Source: an uncultured Bacteroidota bacterium
GTDB lineage: Bacteria; Bacteroidota; Bacteroidia; JADZBD01
Length of the DNA: 64,000 nucleotides
Assembly: GCA_937924855.1 (NCBI GenBank)
Contig: CALEYQ010000080.1
Coordinates: 169,309 to 233,308, forward strand
Direction: 5' to 3'
Position numbers and translations under genes: made by a program. The notes beneath the pieces are model-generated. The model was not told the DNA's origin, ran no database searches, and saw only the letters and a list, made by a program, of their open reading frames with translations. Below are positions 1 to 9,387 of this stretch, piece after piece (positions within the stretch are counted from its first letter, which is position 1; the number at the start of each line of letters is the position of its first letter).

Positions 1-401
1 TCTTTTGTCATGAACCGGCTTCCCACCACAACATCCACCTTTTGGTTCAGAGCAGCGTTCACCAGGTCAGGAATAAATTGGGCCGGATGCTGCCCGTCGC
101 CATCCACCTGAACCGCAAAATCAAAGTTATTCTCAAGTGCGTAGAGGATTCCGGTTTGAACCGCGCCACCTATGCCCAGGTTTACGGGTAAATCCAGCAA
201 AACGGCTGAGGTTTCTTTTAAAACCAGAGCCGTGTTATCCGTAGAGCAATCGTTAACCACAACGGGAACCAGTTTAATGCCTGCAGTATTTGAAATATTT
301 GAAACAGCGTTAACTACAGATACAATAGATTGCTCTTCGTTAAAGGCAGGAATAATCACAGCTATTTTGGCAGCCAGGGTTTTAGTCGGGGAATTATCCA
401 A
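1..401 (-). CDS. Family 2 glycosyltransferase, C-terminal part beyond window
   Basis: N-terminal ~133 residues of a GT-A fold glycosyltransferase of the dolichyl-phosphate-mannose synthase/polyprenyl-glycosyltransferase type. Visible are the N-terminal Rossmann strand and nucleotide-binding start (AVIIPAFNEE), the NDCSTDNT segment, the metal-binding VDGDGQHP motif and the GSRFM segment. It would transfer a sugar from a nucleotide or polyprenyl donor at the cytoplasmic membrane. No ATG exists between the upstream in-frame stop (TAG at 413-411) and the conserved first strand; the TTG at 401-399 is the best start, giving MDNSPTKTLAAKIAVIIPA, with a GTG 13 codons in as the alternative. The gene runs off the left edge, so substrate and any membrane anchors cannot be judged. 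Confidence 0.85.
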   Translation of the reverse strand, partial: MDNSPTKTLAAKIAVIIPAFNEEQSIVSVVNAVSNISNTAGIKLVPVVVNDCSTDNTALVLKETSAVLLDLPVNLGIGGAVQTGILYALENNFDFAVQVDGDGQHPAQFIPDLVNAALNQKVDVVVGSRFMTK

Positions 402-598
402 TTTGTCGGGCTAAAAAAGGGGTTTGTATAAATGTGAGAAAATAGGGGCAACAGTAGTTTCTTTTTGCCATTATTTCACTTATATTTACCATAGACCCGG
501 TTACCAAATATCGGTTATTAAAATTACTTAAATTATTAAATGCCAAGCCAAATTTTCAGTATATTCACATTTACCATTAACCATCCCCAAATAAAAAA

Positions 599-2809
599 AT
601 GATCGAGTCGGAGACCAGGACCCTTCAAGATTGCCTACAGAAATTTTTCGGTTTTAATAAGTTCAAGGGCCAGCAGGAGGAAATTATTAAGAGTGTTTTG
701 GATGGCCATGACACTTTTGTAATTATGCCTACGGGAGGCGGCAAATCGCTATGTTATCAATTGCCTGCTCTTATCAGTGAAGGCACAGCTATTATCGTTT
801 CTCCCCTGATTGCCCTGATGAAAAATCAGGTGGATAATATCCGGAGTTTTGGAACGGATGCCGGCATTGCCCACTTTTTAAATTCTTCCCTTAACAAAAG
901 CGAAATCCTTCAGGTAAAAGCCGACATTTCTTCCGGAAAAACAAAATTGCTTTATGTAGCTCCGGAATCGCTCAACAAGGATGAAAACGTTGCTTTTCTT
1001 AAGGAAATTAAAATTTCATTTTTTGCAATAGACGAAGCCCATTGCATCAGCGAATGGGGTCATGATTTTCGCCCTGAATACCGGCGCCTGCGACCTATTT
1101 TCGAACAAATTGGCAAGACTCCCATTATGGCTCTAACGGCCACTGCCACACCCAAGGTGCAGCAGGATATTCTCAAGAACCTCGATATGGCCAAGGCAAG
1201 GGTTTATAAATCCTCGTTCAACCGCTCTAACCTTTATTACGAGATTCAACCCAAAATCAATGTTGCCCGAGAGATTATCCGATTTGTAAGAAAACATACC
1301 GGGAAATCGGGCATTATTTATTGCCTATCCCGGAAAAAGGTTGAAGAACTTGCCGAAACCCTTCAGGTTAACGGAATTAAAGCCCTTCCCTATCATGCCG
1401 GTTTGGATGCCTCCACCCGGGCTTCCACACAAGATAAGTTTCTGATGGAAGACATTGATGTTATTGTAGCCACTATTGCTTTTGGAATGGGAATCGACAA
1501 GCCCGATGTAAGGTTTGTAATTCATCACGATATTCCAAAATCACTTGAGGGATATTACCAGGAAACGGGACGCTCCGGGCGGGATGGCGGTGAGGGGCAT
1601 TGCTTAACCTTTTACTCCTACGACGACATTCAGAAACTCGAGAAATTTCTGAAGGGAAAACCGGTGGCTGAACAGGAAATTGGCCGACAACTGATTCACG
1701 AAACGGTTTCTTACGCCGAAACTTCCGTTTGCCGACGGAAATTCCTGCTTCATTATTTCGGTGAAGAATTTGACGAAAGCAATTGCAACTCCATGTGCGA
1801 CAATTGCCGCCACCCCAAAGAAAAATTCGAAGGGATGGATGACATGTCTCTGCTCCTCGAAACCGTAAAACTGATGAAGGAGAAATTCAAACCCAGAGAT
1901 GTTTTGAATGTGTTGCTTGGAATTACCAATTCCACCGTTAAATCTTATAAATTTTCAGACCTGGATGTTTTTGGAAAAGGACTTGAGGATGACAAGGACG
2001 AGAAATTCTGGAACGGGGTTATCCGGCAAGCTGTTTTATTAGGGCTTTTAACCAAGGATATTGAGTCTTACGGCGTATTAAAAATTTCGAAGGAAGGGAA
2101 GTCGTTTATGAAAAAGCCATGGTCGGTTATGATTACCCGCGACCATGACTATGAAGGTTCCGAAAAAGAAGAAGATGATGAATTTGTGGGAGCCGGGGGC
2201 CAAAAAGGCGGTGGTGCTGATGAAGTACTCTACGGCATGTTAAAAGATCTGGTTAAAAAGGTTGCTACAAAAAACAATCTTCCACCCTATGTGATTTTTC
2301 AGGAAACATCCCTTACCGAAATGGCTATTCAATATCCTATCAATCAGGATGAGCTAACCAAAATTACCGGGGTGGGGGTTGGAAAGGCCAGCAAATTCGG
2401 AGCCCCTTTTCTGGATTTAATCCGGAAATACGTTGAAGAAAACGAAATTGAAAGACCTCAGGACCTTGTTGTAAAAAGCATTGTAAATAAATCGGTCAAT
2501 AAAGTTGCAATTATTCAAAGCATTGACCGGAAGCTAAACCTCGAAGTTATTGCCAATAGCCGCGGCATTGAAATGGGCGATTTACTTTCGGAGATTGAAA
2601 GCATTGTTCAATCCGGCACACGGGTTAACATTGGGTATTATATCGATGAAGTTATTGACGAGGAAAAGCAAGACGACATCCTTGAGTATTTCAAGGAGTC
2701 TGAATCCGATTCCCTTACGGCCGCATTGAAAGAGCTGGGAGAGGAAGAATATTCCGAAGAAGAAGTCCGGCTGATGCGCATTCGTTTCCTGAGTGAATTC
2801 GGAAACTAA
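599..2809 (+). CDS. recQ: ATP-dependent DNA helicase RecQ
   Basis: 3'-5' DNA helicase for recombination and stalled-fork repair, 736 residues. Walker A TGGGKS lies at residues 45-50, the DEAH box at 145-148 followed by the RecQ aromatic loop (CISEWGHDFRPEY), motif III TATATP at ~180, and motif VI QETGRSGRDG at ~321-330. Four zinc-site cysteines are at 378, 396, 400 and 403, then a winged-helix RQC region and a C-terminal HRDC domain (~541-615). About 110 further residues, acidic and helical, follow the HRDC domain, so the protein is longer than the usual ~610 residues; this is common in Bacteroidota RecQ. ATG start after an A-run. Its stop overlaps the stop of the convergent M20 gene by four bases. 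Confidence 0.97.
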   Translation: MIESETRTLQDCLQKFFGFNKFKGQQEEIIKSVLDGHDTFVIMPTGGGKSLCYQLPALISEGTAIIVSPLIALMKNQVDNIRSFGTDAGIAHFLNSSLNKSEILQVKADISSGKTKLLYVAPESLNKDENVAFLKEIKISFFAIDEAHCISEWGHDFRPEYRRLRPIFEQIGKTPIMALTATATPKVQQDILKNLDMAKARVYKSSFNRSNLYYEIQPKINVAREIIRFVRKHTGKSGIIYCLSRKKVEELAETLQVNGIKALPYHAGLDASTRASTQDKFLMEDIDVIVATIAFGMGIDKPDVRFVIHHDIPKSLEGYYQETGRSGRDGGEGHCLTFYSYDDIQKLEKFLKGKPVAEQEIGRQLIHETVSYAETSVCRRKFLLHYFGEEFDESNCNSMCDNCRHPKEKFEGMDDMSLLLETVKLMKEKFKPRDVLNVLLGITNSTVKSYKFSDLDVFGKGLEDDKDEKFWNGVIRQAVLLGLLTKDIESYGVLKISKEGKSFMKKPWSVMITRDHDYEGSEKEEDDEFVGAGGQKGGGADEVLYGMLKDLVKKVATKNNLPPYVIFQETSLTEMAIQYPINQDELTKITGVGVGKASKFGAPFLDLIRKYVEENEIERPQDLVVKSIVNKSVNKVAIIQSIDRKLNLEVIANSRGIEMGDLLSEIESIVQSGTRVNIGYYIDEVIDEEKQDDILEYFKESESDSLTAALKELGEEEYSEEEVRLMRIRFLSEFGN

Positions 2810-4005
2810 TCACTCAATTCTGATATCGCCGCCCAGGCCATCAATGAGGCTCCTGTTATAAGGGCATTTTCATCAATATCGAAAGTTGGTGTATGAACCC
2901 CTGAGGTTATTCCCAATTTTGAATTTCCGGTTCCCAGCCTGAAAAAACAACCCGGGATTTTGTGGGTATACCAGGCAAAATCTTCCGCCGTCATCCGGAG
3001 GGGTAATTCTTCCACATTTTCCTTACCTAAAAGTGTTTCGGCCGATTTCTTTATCCTCCCTGTCAGGTCCTCATCATTAAGCAGGGCCGGGTATCCCGAC
3101 TCAATTCTCAGGATGGCTTTTCCACCCATGGCATGGGCTGTTGATTCGCAAAGTTGTATTAGGTCGGTATGAACCTTATGCCTCCATTTTTCATCGAGGG
3201 TGCGGAAAGTCCCTTCCAGCAAAACGCTGTCGGGAATAATATTGGTACTCCCCTGCCCTTCTATTTTACCGAAAGCTACTACCGTTTGAGGTGCGTCTTT
3301 TGGAAGATTCAGGGCAAATTTATTTTCAACTTCTTTTAAAATTTCTGCAGTAATCAGCAAAGGATTAACATATTCGTTTCGCATGGCGGCATGTCCACCT
3401 TTGCCCTTTACCTCGAGATATAATTCGTCGGTAGATGCCATGTACATTCCTTGTCTGAAACCTACTTTTCCAACCTCCATGGAAGGAAAGACATGGAGGG
3501 CCAGAATTCCGGAGGGAACTGGATTTTCAAGTACTCCTTCCGCAATCATTAGCGAAGCACCTCCGGGAAGTTTTTCCTCGCCGGGTTGAAAAATAAGGCG
3601 GACGGTACCGTTGAAGGAATTTTTATTTTCGGCTAAAATTGCCGCAGCACCCAATAAAACAGCCGTATGAACATCATGACCACATGCATGCATGCGGCCC
3701 GGAATTTTACTGGCATAAGGAATCTCATTCTTTTCCTGAATGGGCAGGGCATCAAGGTCGGCCCGCAGCGCAAATACTTTATCTCCTTTAGTGTTGCCAT
3801 GAATTTCGGCTACGATCCCGGTGCCGGCAACTTTATCGCGAAAGGGGATACCGAGCTTATTAAGAATTCCTGCCACAAAGCGGGCCGTTTCCTTTTCTTC
3901 AAACGACAACTCGGGATGGGCGTGAATATGCCGCCTCCACTCCCTGATCTCAGGAAATAATTTCCGGGCCAGGTTCTGAATTTCAGTATTCAGGTTTTCC
4001 TTCAT
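2806..4005 (-). CDS. M20-family amidohydrolase (N-acyl-amino-acid/hippurate hydrolase type)
   Basis: Zinc-dependent cytoplasmic amidohydrolase of the M20D group (399 residues), which removes acyl groups from N-acyl amino acids or related amides. Metal-site motifs are MHACGHDVHTA (Cys and two His), QPGEEKLPGGA with the catalytic Glu pair, and the late MTAEDFAWY. The dimerisation-domain motif KGKGGHAAMR is intact. The exact substrate (hippurate, IAA-amino acid, acetyl-diaminopimelate) cannot be read from sequence. It is the last gene of a minus-strand run: the upstream small TauE-like gene overlaps its start by ATGA, which predicts translational coupling. Convergent with recQ. Confidence 0.92.
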   Translation of the reverse strand: MKENLNTEIQNLARKLFPEIREWRRHIHAHPELSFEEKETARFVAGILNKLGIPFRDKVAGTGIVAEIHGNTKGDKVFALRADLDALPIQEKNEIPYASKIPGRMHACGHDVHTAVLLGAAAILAENKNSFNGTVRLIFQPGEEKLPGGASLMIAEGVLENPVPSGILALHVFPSMEVGKVGFRQGMYMASTDELYLEVKGKGGHAAMRNEYVNPLLITAEILKEVENKFALNLPKDAPQTVVAFGKIEGQGSTNIIPDSVLLEGTFRTLDEKWRHKVHTDLIQLCESTAHAMGGKAILRIESGYPALLNDEDLTGRIKKSAETLLGKENVEELPLRMTAEDFAWYTHKIPGCFFRLGTGNSKLGITSGVHTPTFDIDENALITGASLMAWAAISELSD

Positions 4006-4382
4006 TTTCCTAAAATCATTTTTATACTCAGGGCAAACATAACAACACCAAAAATACGCTGTACGGTAGTTTTATCAAGGGAAACGGCGATCTTGGATCC
4101 TAAAAAACTCCCGGCGATAAAGGTAATGGCAATTACCAATGCAACACGCCAGTCAACAAATCCCTTTTGCCAGTAGTTCATTACCCCCAATACTCCGATG
4201 GGAAACAGAAACATAAAAAGGGCAGTTCCCTGGGCCTGATGCTGGGTGAAATTAAGGAAATAAACCAGCACGGGAACAATGATCAGTCCACCACCGATTC
4301 CAACGAGTCCGCTGAAAATCCCGGCCACCAGCCCAAGGGCCAGTAAAATATACATTTCATTCATAGGCAATTTGAATTTCAT
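4002..4382 (-). CDS. Small TauE/SafE-type membrane protein
   Basis: A 126-residue membrane protein matching one half of a TauE/SafE (DUF81) transporter: four hydrophobic segments, with the family's glycine-rich loop SGLVGIGGGLIIVP between helix 1 and 2 and the helix-3/4 LGSKIA segment. Full-size family members are ~250 residues with two such repeats, so this half-size form would need to dimerise. Family members move sulfonates, sulfite or other small organic anions; no substrate can be assigned here. ATGA overlaps at its 3' end with the amidohydrolase gene and at its 5' end with the endonuclease-fold gene show a tightly coupled operon. Confidence 0.88.
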   Translation of the reverse strand: MKFKLPMNEMYILLALGLVAGIFSGLVGIGGGLIIVPVLVYFLNFTQHQAQGTALFMFLFPIGVLGVMNYWQKGFVDWRVALVIAITFIAGSFLGSKIAVSLDKTTVQRIFGVVMFALSIKMILGK

Positions 4383-5410
4383 GGGTTCAAATATATTATT
4401 CGTGAGGTTACCGGCAAATGATCCGAATACCCGTTAAGATATTTTAATCCGGCAAAAGTCCGGTAAGGAACTTTTTCCCCGGTTTTTTTTTCAGTGGTCA
4501 GGAGAAAGTCGGACTTAAATGCCCGGCAGGATTTCTTTTCAAGCTCCATTGCAGACCCTTCCTGCAGCCAGGCACCGGAAAATAAAATCATATCGAAAAA
4601 TCCCCATTTCCCATTATAATAGTGGGAACCTTTTCCGGCAAGGTGCAAATCGTAAAACGGGTTATAAAATTCACGCACACCCACCGGATTTGCAATAGCC
4701 AACAGTGTAAGGCCCAGACTGGAATTGGTAGGATAGTCGTTAAAATCACCCATTATAATTATCCGGGCCTGAGGATCTGTCTTTAAAAGTTCATCGCAAT
4801 GTTCACGCATGATCGCGGCGGCATATTTTCTCCGGTATTCGGTTTCGTTTTCGCCTTTCAGGCGGCTTGGCCAGTGAATCACAAACACAAATACAGGCGT
4901 AGTATTATTAAAGATAAGGTGGGCAAATAAAATGTCGCGGGTAGGGTGTCTGGGTTTTTCAGGCACGGTGGCGTTAAGGGTTTTCCAGCTCTTAAGAGAA
5001 AATTGTTTTTTAAAATACATCAATCCGGCGTTCATTCCGCGTTGGTCGTTCTCGGTGGTAACCAGAATTCCAAAATCACTTTCCTTTTTTCCGGAAGCTT
5101 TTAACATATCTTTCACAACCGATTCATTTTCCACCTCACAAAATCCGAACAGGCCCGGAGCAACAGGAAAAAGGCTGTCAAAAGCATTCGCCATCCGTTT
5201 CACTTTATGAAAATATTTCTTTGAGTCCCAGTTCTTTTTGCTTTGAGGCAGGTATTCATTGTCTCCTTTCATGGGGTTATCAATGGTATCAAAAAAGTTT
5301 TCCATGTTATAGAACCCGAGGTCAAAAAAATGAGTTTTGGGTTTAAAAAAGGAAGTGGAAAGAAAAAATACCAGTGAAAGGAAAAAGCCGTACGGCAGGG
5401 CTTTAATCAT
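4379..5410 (-). CDS. Secreted endonuclease/exonuclease/phosphatase family protein
   Basis: EEP-superfamily (DNase I-like) hydrolase of ~343 residues with an N-terminal hydrophobic signal segment (ALPYGFFLSLVFFLSTSFF). Core motifs: FYNMENFFDT with the first metal-site Asn, FCEVEN with catalytic Glu, IHWPSR with His, MGDFND, and the terminal SDHLPV His-Asp pair. All catalytic positions are intact. It probably acts in the periplasm or on the outer surface on nucleic acid or a phosphoester; many Bacteroidota carry a similar protein of unknown substrate. The ATG at 5410-5408 is preferred; a TTG six bases upstream is also open. Two bases separate it from the stop of the upstream propeller/barrel gene. 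Confidence 0.88.
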   Translation of the reverse strand: MIKALPYGFFLSLVFFLSTSFFKPKTHFFDLGFYNMENFFDTIDNPMKGDNEYLPQSKKNWDSKKYFHKVKRMANAFDSLFPVAPGLFGFCEVENESVVKDMLKASGKKESDFGILVTTENDQRGMNAGLMYFKKQFSLKSWKTLNATVPEKPRHPTRDILFAHLIFNNTTPVFVFVIHWPSRLKGENETEYRRKYAAAIMREHCDELLKTDPQARIIIMGDFNDYPTNSSLGLTLLAIANPVGVREFYNPFYDLHLAGKGSHYYNGKWGFFDMILFSGAWLQEGSAMELEKKSCRAFKSDFLLTTEKKTGEKVPYRTFAGLKYLNGYSDHLPVTSRIIYLNP

Positions 5411-5412
5411 TA

Positions 5413-8400
5413 TCAAAAGTCGAGAGAGAGAGAAAGGTAAAATACCCGGTCCTGAACAATTCCGTCATCCACACCCCAGGCCCAGTCGGCTCTTACAAAA
5501 TAACCCAGAACCCGGCTTCTAAGTCCAAATCCATAGCCACCTACAATGGGCTCGCGCTGGTTTTTTAAGATCACGAAAACTGGAGGTCCTCCGATGGTAA
5601 GGGTATTGAGGGCATTCTGATCGGAATAAGGATCGGGGCCGTTCCATGCGGTTCCAACATCTCCGAACCCGACAACCTGAAAATTGTGCAGAAAATCGGA
5701 TTTAATGGGGCGGTTAAATAAATACCTGAAAATGGGCATCCGCAATTCAGAATTCAGCAAAACAAAACTGTTTCCGTTTCGGATGTTCTGTTCAAAGCCC
5801 CGCATGGGTGTTGCCAGCGTTTGGTACACGTAATTTTCTTTTGTGGAAATCGGAATGGAGGTATTGAATCGCGGAGCCAGCCAGCCATCAACCCCACCCA
5901 TATAGTAAAGTAATTTTTGGTTACCCAGTGCAGTACTTGCAGCCAGGCGATTTGCCCAGATAAATTCCCGGTGAATTTTCTTATAAAAACGGAAATCACA
6001 CCCAACTACGGTCATGTCCGTTTCCGCTTTATTAACCTGACTGAAGGTTTCGGCAAACAGTTTAAACCGAAGTCCGTTATAAAGGTTCAATCCGCGGCGG
6101 ATGGTATTATCAAAAACATATTCCAGTTTAAAGGCTCCCCAGTATTCATTCAGATTAGGTTTTTGAAGACTCACATTTTCCAAAGCCAGGTAAACGGTTC
6201 TGTCGTAACGGGCAGTAAAGGTTCCCCGTATGGAAGCCACTTCGGAAAACGGATATTTAAGCACATATTTTCCCTGATGGGTGTGGATTTTTATCAGAAA
6301 TGCGCCCTGAACCACATCCAGCAGCGATTGCCGATGAAGGATATATTGTTTATCCCAGCGACGCATACGGTCTTCGTAACTGAGGAAAAACTCGTTAGAG
6401 TTAAGGTTGCTGGGAAGGCGGGCACCTCCGGTAATTTTATAATCTTCAAACAAATCGGTCAATTCAATTTTGAAAAGGGCCGAAAATCCGGGATCGATCC
6501 AAATGGGCGAAGTACCACCACTGAATTTCTGGTAAATCGGGCTCAGGTAGTTATTGTCGAGCTGGGTAATAACATTATTGGCTGTAAAAAAGCGGTTATA
6601 ATTCCGCATCTGACCAAAATCGATATTGGACAGTCCGGTTGAGGAATCTTTTTTAACAGGATTTATTAAGGGGGGTTGTTTTACGCTTTCAAACTTTTTC
6701 TCTTCTTTTTTCTCGCGCAATTTTTCATTATCAAACGTATAATTATTTATGTTGATAAGGGTAGAATCGCGATTCGGATTAAAATTCTCTTTATCGCCTG
6801 ATTTTACCTTTACGGACACATTCGGTCCGTGCTTATCCCTTTGCGGTTGATTTTTTTTAATCTGATCGGCGAAAGCAGTATTGGTAAGATCAATGGGAAC
6901 CAAAGCAGAAAACGCGGTCCGATCCTCGACAAATATCCGGTAGTAGCCATCGGAAAAAATAATTTGGGCAAATTTTCCCGAGGGGGAATTAAAATCCTGT
7001 GTAATAATATTCCGGCTGTAGTTGGTAATAGCCATTGTTTTGGTAATGTACCGGTAATGTTCTGCGGTATCTACATAAGCCAGGGCACTGTCGAAGGTGG
7101 CAACAAAGCGATTGCGCACTCCGTTTTCATCGGCCAGGAAACAAATAGCGGTTGAGTCGTATTCAAAAGGTTCCGTTTCGTTGATGTAGGGTGTTGAAGT
7201 AACCCTTTTCAAAACGAGGCTTTTTTGAGCATAATTATAAATAAAGAGGTCTTTATAAAAAGAAACATTCCCCTTGGGGGTCATTTTCGGCCTAAGGGTA
7301 TCACTGATACGGTTCGAAGAAAAAATAATCTTTTTTCCACCCTTCATCCAACGGGGGTTAAGGTCGTCGTAAACGTCGTTGGTAATTTGCTCAATGGCTC
7401 CGCCGGCTATACTGAAAACATAAATATCTGATTGTCCTTTGTTGATGGCAGATAAAACAATTTTTCTCCCATCGGGAGAATAGGAAAGATCCAGGATCTT
7501 TTCAAAATTGACCATTTTGATGGCGTCCTTTTTTCCCGAGCTCAGCGTATAATACGTCATGAGGAGTTCGCCTTTGTATTCGGTGATAATGGCCAAAATT
7601 TCTCCTGTGGGATGCCAGGCCAGCAGGGGAAAAGAATAATCATTAATCCGGTCTACTTTCTTCTCGCGCTTTAATATTCGTTTGTGCTTTTTGGTTTCGG
7701 AGTTATAAATAAACACTTTATACTGTCCCATTTCATTGGTAACATAGGCCACTTTTTTTCCATCGGGAGAAACCTTTGCCTGGGAATAAACCCGGGATTG
7801 CTTAGGCTTGGTAAGGATTGGGGTTCCATTGGGAAGTTTCCTGTCGGCATCGTTTTTTCCGTACCGTGTTTTATAATAATCATTCCAGTCCTGAGCTACA
7901 TTTTTAACACTTACACCCAGCACAAAAAGGAAGGCATTCTCCACATTCCTGCTCAGTTTGGTCATGTAAAGGATGTTGGATATTACATTTTCGCCATAAG
8001 TAGCTGCCACAAATCCCCAGAGGCTATGACCGGCAGCATGAGCATCGGCACCGGTAAGGTGGTTGAACCGTGAGAATTTCCCACTCAGGATTCCGTCTTT
8101 AACCCGGTTTTCAACTTCAATATCATAGGGATTTGAGATGTAGGAGACAAGGCCTTCGGTATACCAGTCAGGAAGTGTAAGGAAGGTTGAATTTTTAACC
8201 ATTTCCTTTACATTTCCGCCATACATCATCTGATTAATGAGAACCTGTGCCGCGCCGGCACGAATCTGGGTTTCGAGGTGTTTATGGTCGCCATCGAAAT
8301 AAACGGCTACTTTACTACCGACAATCCTTGTAACTCCACCTACATTATATTGTTCATCGGTGATCAGTCCGAGATTACTTTGCTTATACTCGCTTTGTTT

Positions 8401-8682
8401 GTTATAAACCATGAACTCGATTCGGGAATCGAGGGAAAAATCCAGAAGTTTTTCGATTTCAGGAATGTGTTTCCGGGCGGAAGTGGCAACATACTCCCCT
8501 ATTTCCCTGCCTCCTTTGTAGAAATAAACATCGTATTTCTCGAACCGGTACCAGGTCCAGTAATGAGGAAGACCAAACTGCACACGGTTTTTCCCAAAGT
8601 CCATCTGCGACCCATAGTAGAACTGGGCAAATCCGCCGGTTGAAAAGAGAAAAAGGAGTGCAAAAAGATGCCTTGCCAACAT
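5413..8682 (-). CDS. TolB-like propeller fused to outer-membrane beta-barrel, with degenerate peptidase-like N-domain
   Basis: Large envelope protein (1089 residues from the preferred start). The start MLARHLFALLFLF gives a clear signal peptide ending near GGFAQ; an upstream ATG at 8706 would put eight extra residues before it. Residues ~20-280 resemble a peptidase MA-like (gluzincin) domain: the LPDWYTEGLVSYIS helix is present, but the place where HExxH should be reads AGAAQVLINQM, so the domain looks catalytically dead. Residues ~295-570 hold WD40/TolB-type blades (KVSPDGKKVAYV, WHPTGEILAI, SPDGRKIVLSA, RWMKGGKKIIFSSN). A polar linker is followed by ~370 residues of alternating strands ending in an aromatic residue (SLSLDF), typical of a BamA/Omp85-like barrel. 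Function unknown; an outer-membrane assembly or surface role is inferred. Confidence 0.85.
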   Translation of the reverse strand: MLARHLFALLFLFSTGGFAQFYYGSQMDFGKNRVQFGLPHYWTWYRFEKYDVYFYKGGREIGEYVATSARKHIPEIEKLLDFSLDSRIEFMVYNKQSEYKQSNLGLITDEQYNVGGVTRIVGSKVAVYFDGDHKHLETQIRAGAAQVLINQMMYGGNVKEMVKNSTFLTLPDWYTEGLVSYISNPYDIEVENRVKDGILSGKFSRFNHLTGADAHAAGHSLWGFVAATYGENVISNILYMTKLSRNVENAFLFVLGVSVKNVAQDWNDYYKTRYGKNDADRKLPNGTPILTKPKQSRVYSQAKVSPDGKKVAYVTNEMGQYKVFIYNSETKKHKRILKREKKVDRINDYSFPLLAWHPTGEILAIITEYKGELLMTYYTLSSGKKDAIKMVNFEKILDLSYSPDGRKIVLSAINKGQSDIYVFSIAGGAIEQITNDVYDDLNPRWMKGGKKIIFSSNRISDTLRPKMTPKGNVSFYKDLFIYNYAQKSLVLKRVTSTPYINETEPFEYDSTAICFLADENGVRNRFVATFDSALAYVDTAEHYRYITKTMAITNYSRNIITQDFNSPSGKFAQIIFSDGYYRIFVEDRTAFSALVPIDLTNTAFADQIKKNQPQRDKHGPNVSVKVKSGDKENFNPNRDSTLININNYTFDNEKLREKKEEKKFESVKQPPLINPVKKDSSTGLSNIDFGQMRNYNRFFTANNVITQLDNNYLSPIYQKFSGGTSPIWIDPGFSALFKIELTDLFEDYKITGGARLPSNLNSNEFFLSYEDRMRRWDKQYILHRQSLLDVVQGAFLIKIHTHQGKYVLKYPFSEVASIRGTFTARYDRTVYLALENVSLQKPNLNEYWGAFKLEYVFDNTIRRGLNLYNGLRFKLFAETFSQVNKAETDMTVVGCDFRFYKKIHREFIWANRLAASTALGNQKLLYYMGGVDGWLAPRFNTSIPISTKENYVYQTLATPMRGFEQNIRNGNSFVLLNSELRMPIFRYLFNRPIKSDFLHNFQVVGFGDVGTAWNGPDPYSDQNALNTLTIGGPPVFVILKNQREPIVGGYGFGLRSRVLGYFVRADWAWGVDDGIVQDRVFYLSLSLDF

Positions 8683-8717
8683 GTTGCTAATATACCAAAA
8701 ATCCATGTAGGGTTTTC

Positions 8718-8725
8718 TATCTTTG
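8718..8725 (+). promoter_or_regulatory. -7 promoter element for the MBL hydrolase gene
   Basis: TATCTTTG is an exact match to the Bacteroidota -7 element TAnnTTTG, 26 bases before the ATG at 8752. No clear -33 TTG is visible at 17-20 bases upstream. Confidence 0.55.
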
Positions 8726-8751
8726 GGTTCTTAATAAAACGATAAACCGGG

Positions 8752-9387
8752 ATGAAAATTGTAGGATTTACCTTTAACCCCTTCCAGGAGAACACCTGGC
8801 TGGCCATTGACCCCTCGGGCGACTGTGCCATTATTGATCCGGGCTGTTACGACCGGGAAGAACAATCGCTTTTGGAAGGGTATATCAGTGAAAACAGCCT
8901 TAAACCTGTGCTACTTTTGAATACCCATTGTCATATCGACCATGTTTTTGGGAACCGTTTTATTTACGACAGGTACGGGCTTAAGCCTCAAATCCATCGA
9001 CTGGAAATTCCTGTTTTAGAGAGTGTTGAAACGGTGGGAAAGCTCTATGGTGTAAACGTCGAAAAATCACCTGAACCGGCAGGATTTCTGGAAGAGGGGG
9101 ATGTAGTTACCCTTGGAAAAGAGGAGTTGGAGGTAATTTTTACGCCCGGCCATTCCCCCGGCAGCATTTGTTTCCTGTATCGAAAGGATAAGGTGGGGAT
9201 TGGAGGGGATGTGTTGTTTTACGGCTCAATAGGCAGAACAGATTTGCCCGGGGGCGACCATCAGACTCTGCTTCGAAGCATCCGGGAAAAGCTGTTTCCT
9301 CTTGGCGATGCCTGGAGGATTTTGCCCGGACACGGTCCGGAAACCACCATAGGATTTGAAAAGCTGCACAACCCCTTTCTTACCTGA
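8752..9387 (+). CDS. MBL-fold metallo-hydrolase (glyoxalase II-like)
   Basis: Metallo-beta-lactamase-fold hydrolase of 211 residues. The signature THCHIDH (HxHxDH), the third-ligand segment FTPGHSPGS, the bridging Asp in GGDVLFYGSIGRTDLPG and the late ILPGHGPET histidine are all present, so two metals should bind. The GSIGRTDLPGG stretch is typical of the YcbL-like glyoxalase II group, which hydrolyses S-lactoylglutathione-like thioesters; the true substrate in a bacterium probably lacking glutathione is open. Cytoplasmic, no signal peptide. Its last eight bases overlap the 3' end of the convergent kynurenine monooxygenase gene. Confidence 0.9.
   Translation: MKIVGFTFNPFQENTWLAIDPSGDCAIIDPGCYDREEQSLLEGYISENSLKPVLLLNTHCHIDHVFGNRFIYDRYGLKPQIHRLEIPVLESVETVGKLYGVNVEKSPEPAGFLEEGDVVTLGKEELEVIFTPGHSPGSICFLYRKDKVGIGGDVLFYGSIGRTDLPGGDHQTLLRSIREKLFPLGDAWRILPGHGPETTIGFEKLHNPFLT

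Noticed and set aside
5917..6642. Long antisense open frame inside the propeller/barrel gene
   Set aside because: Shadow of the real coding frame; no family motifs.
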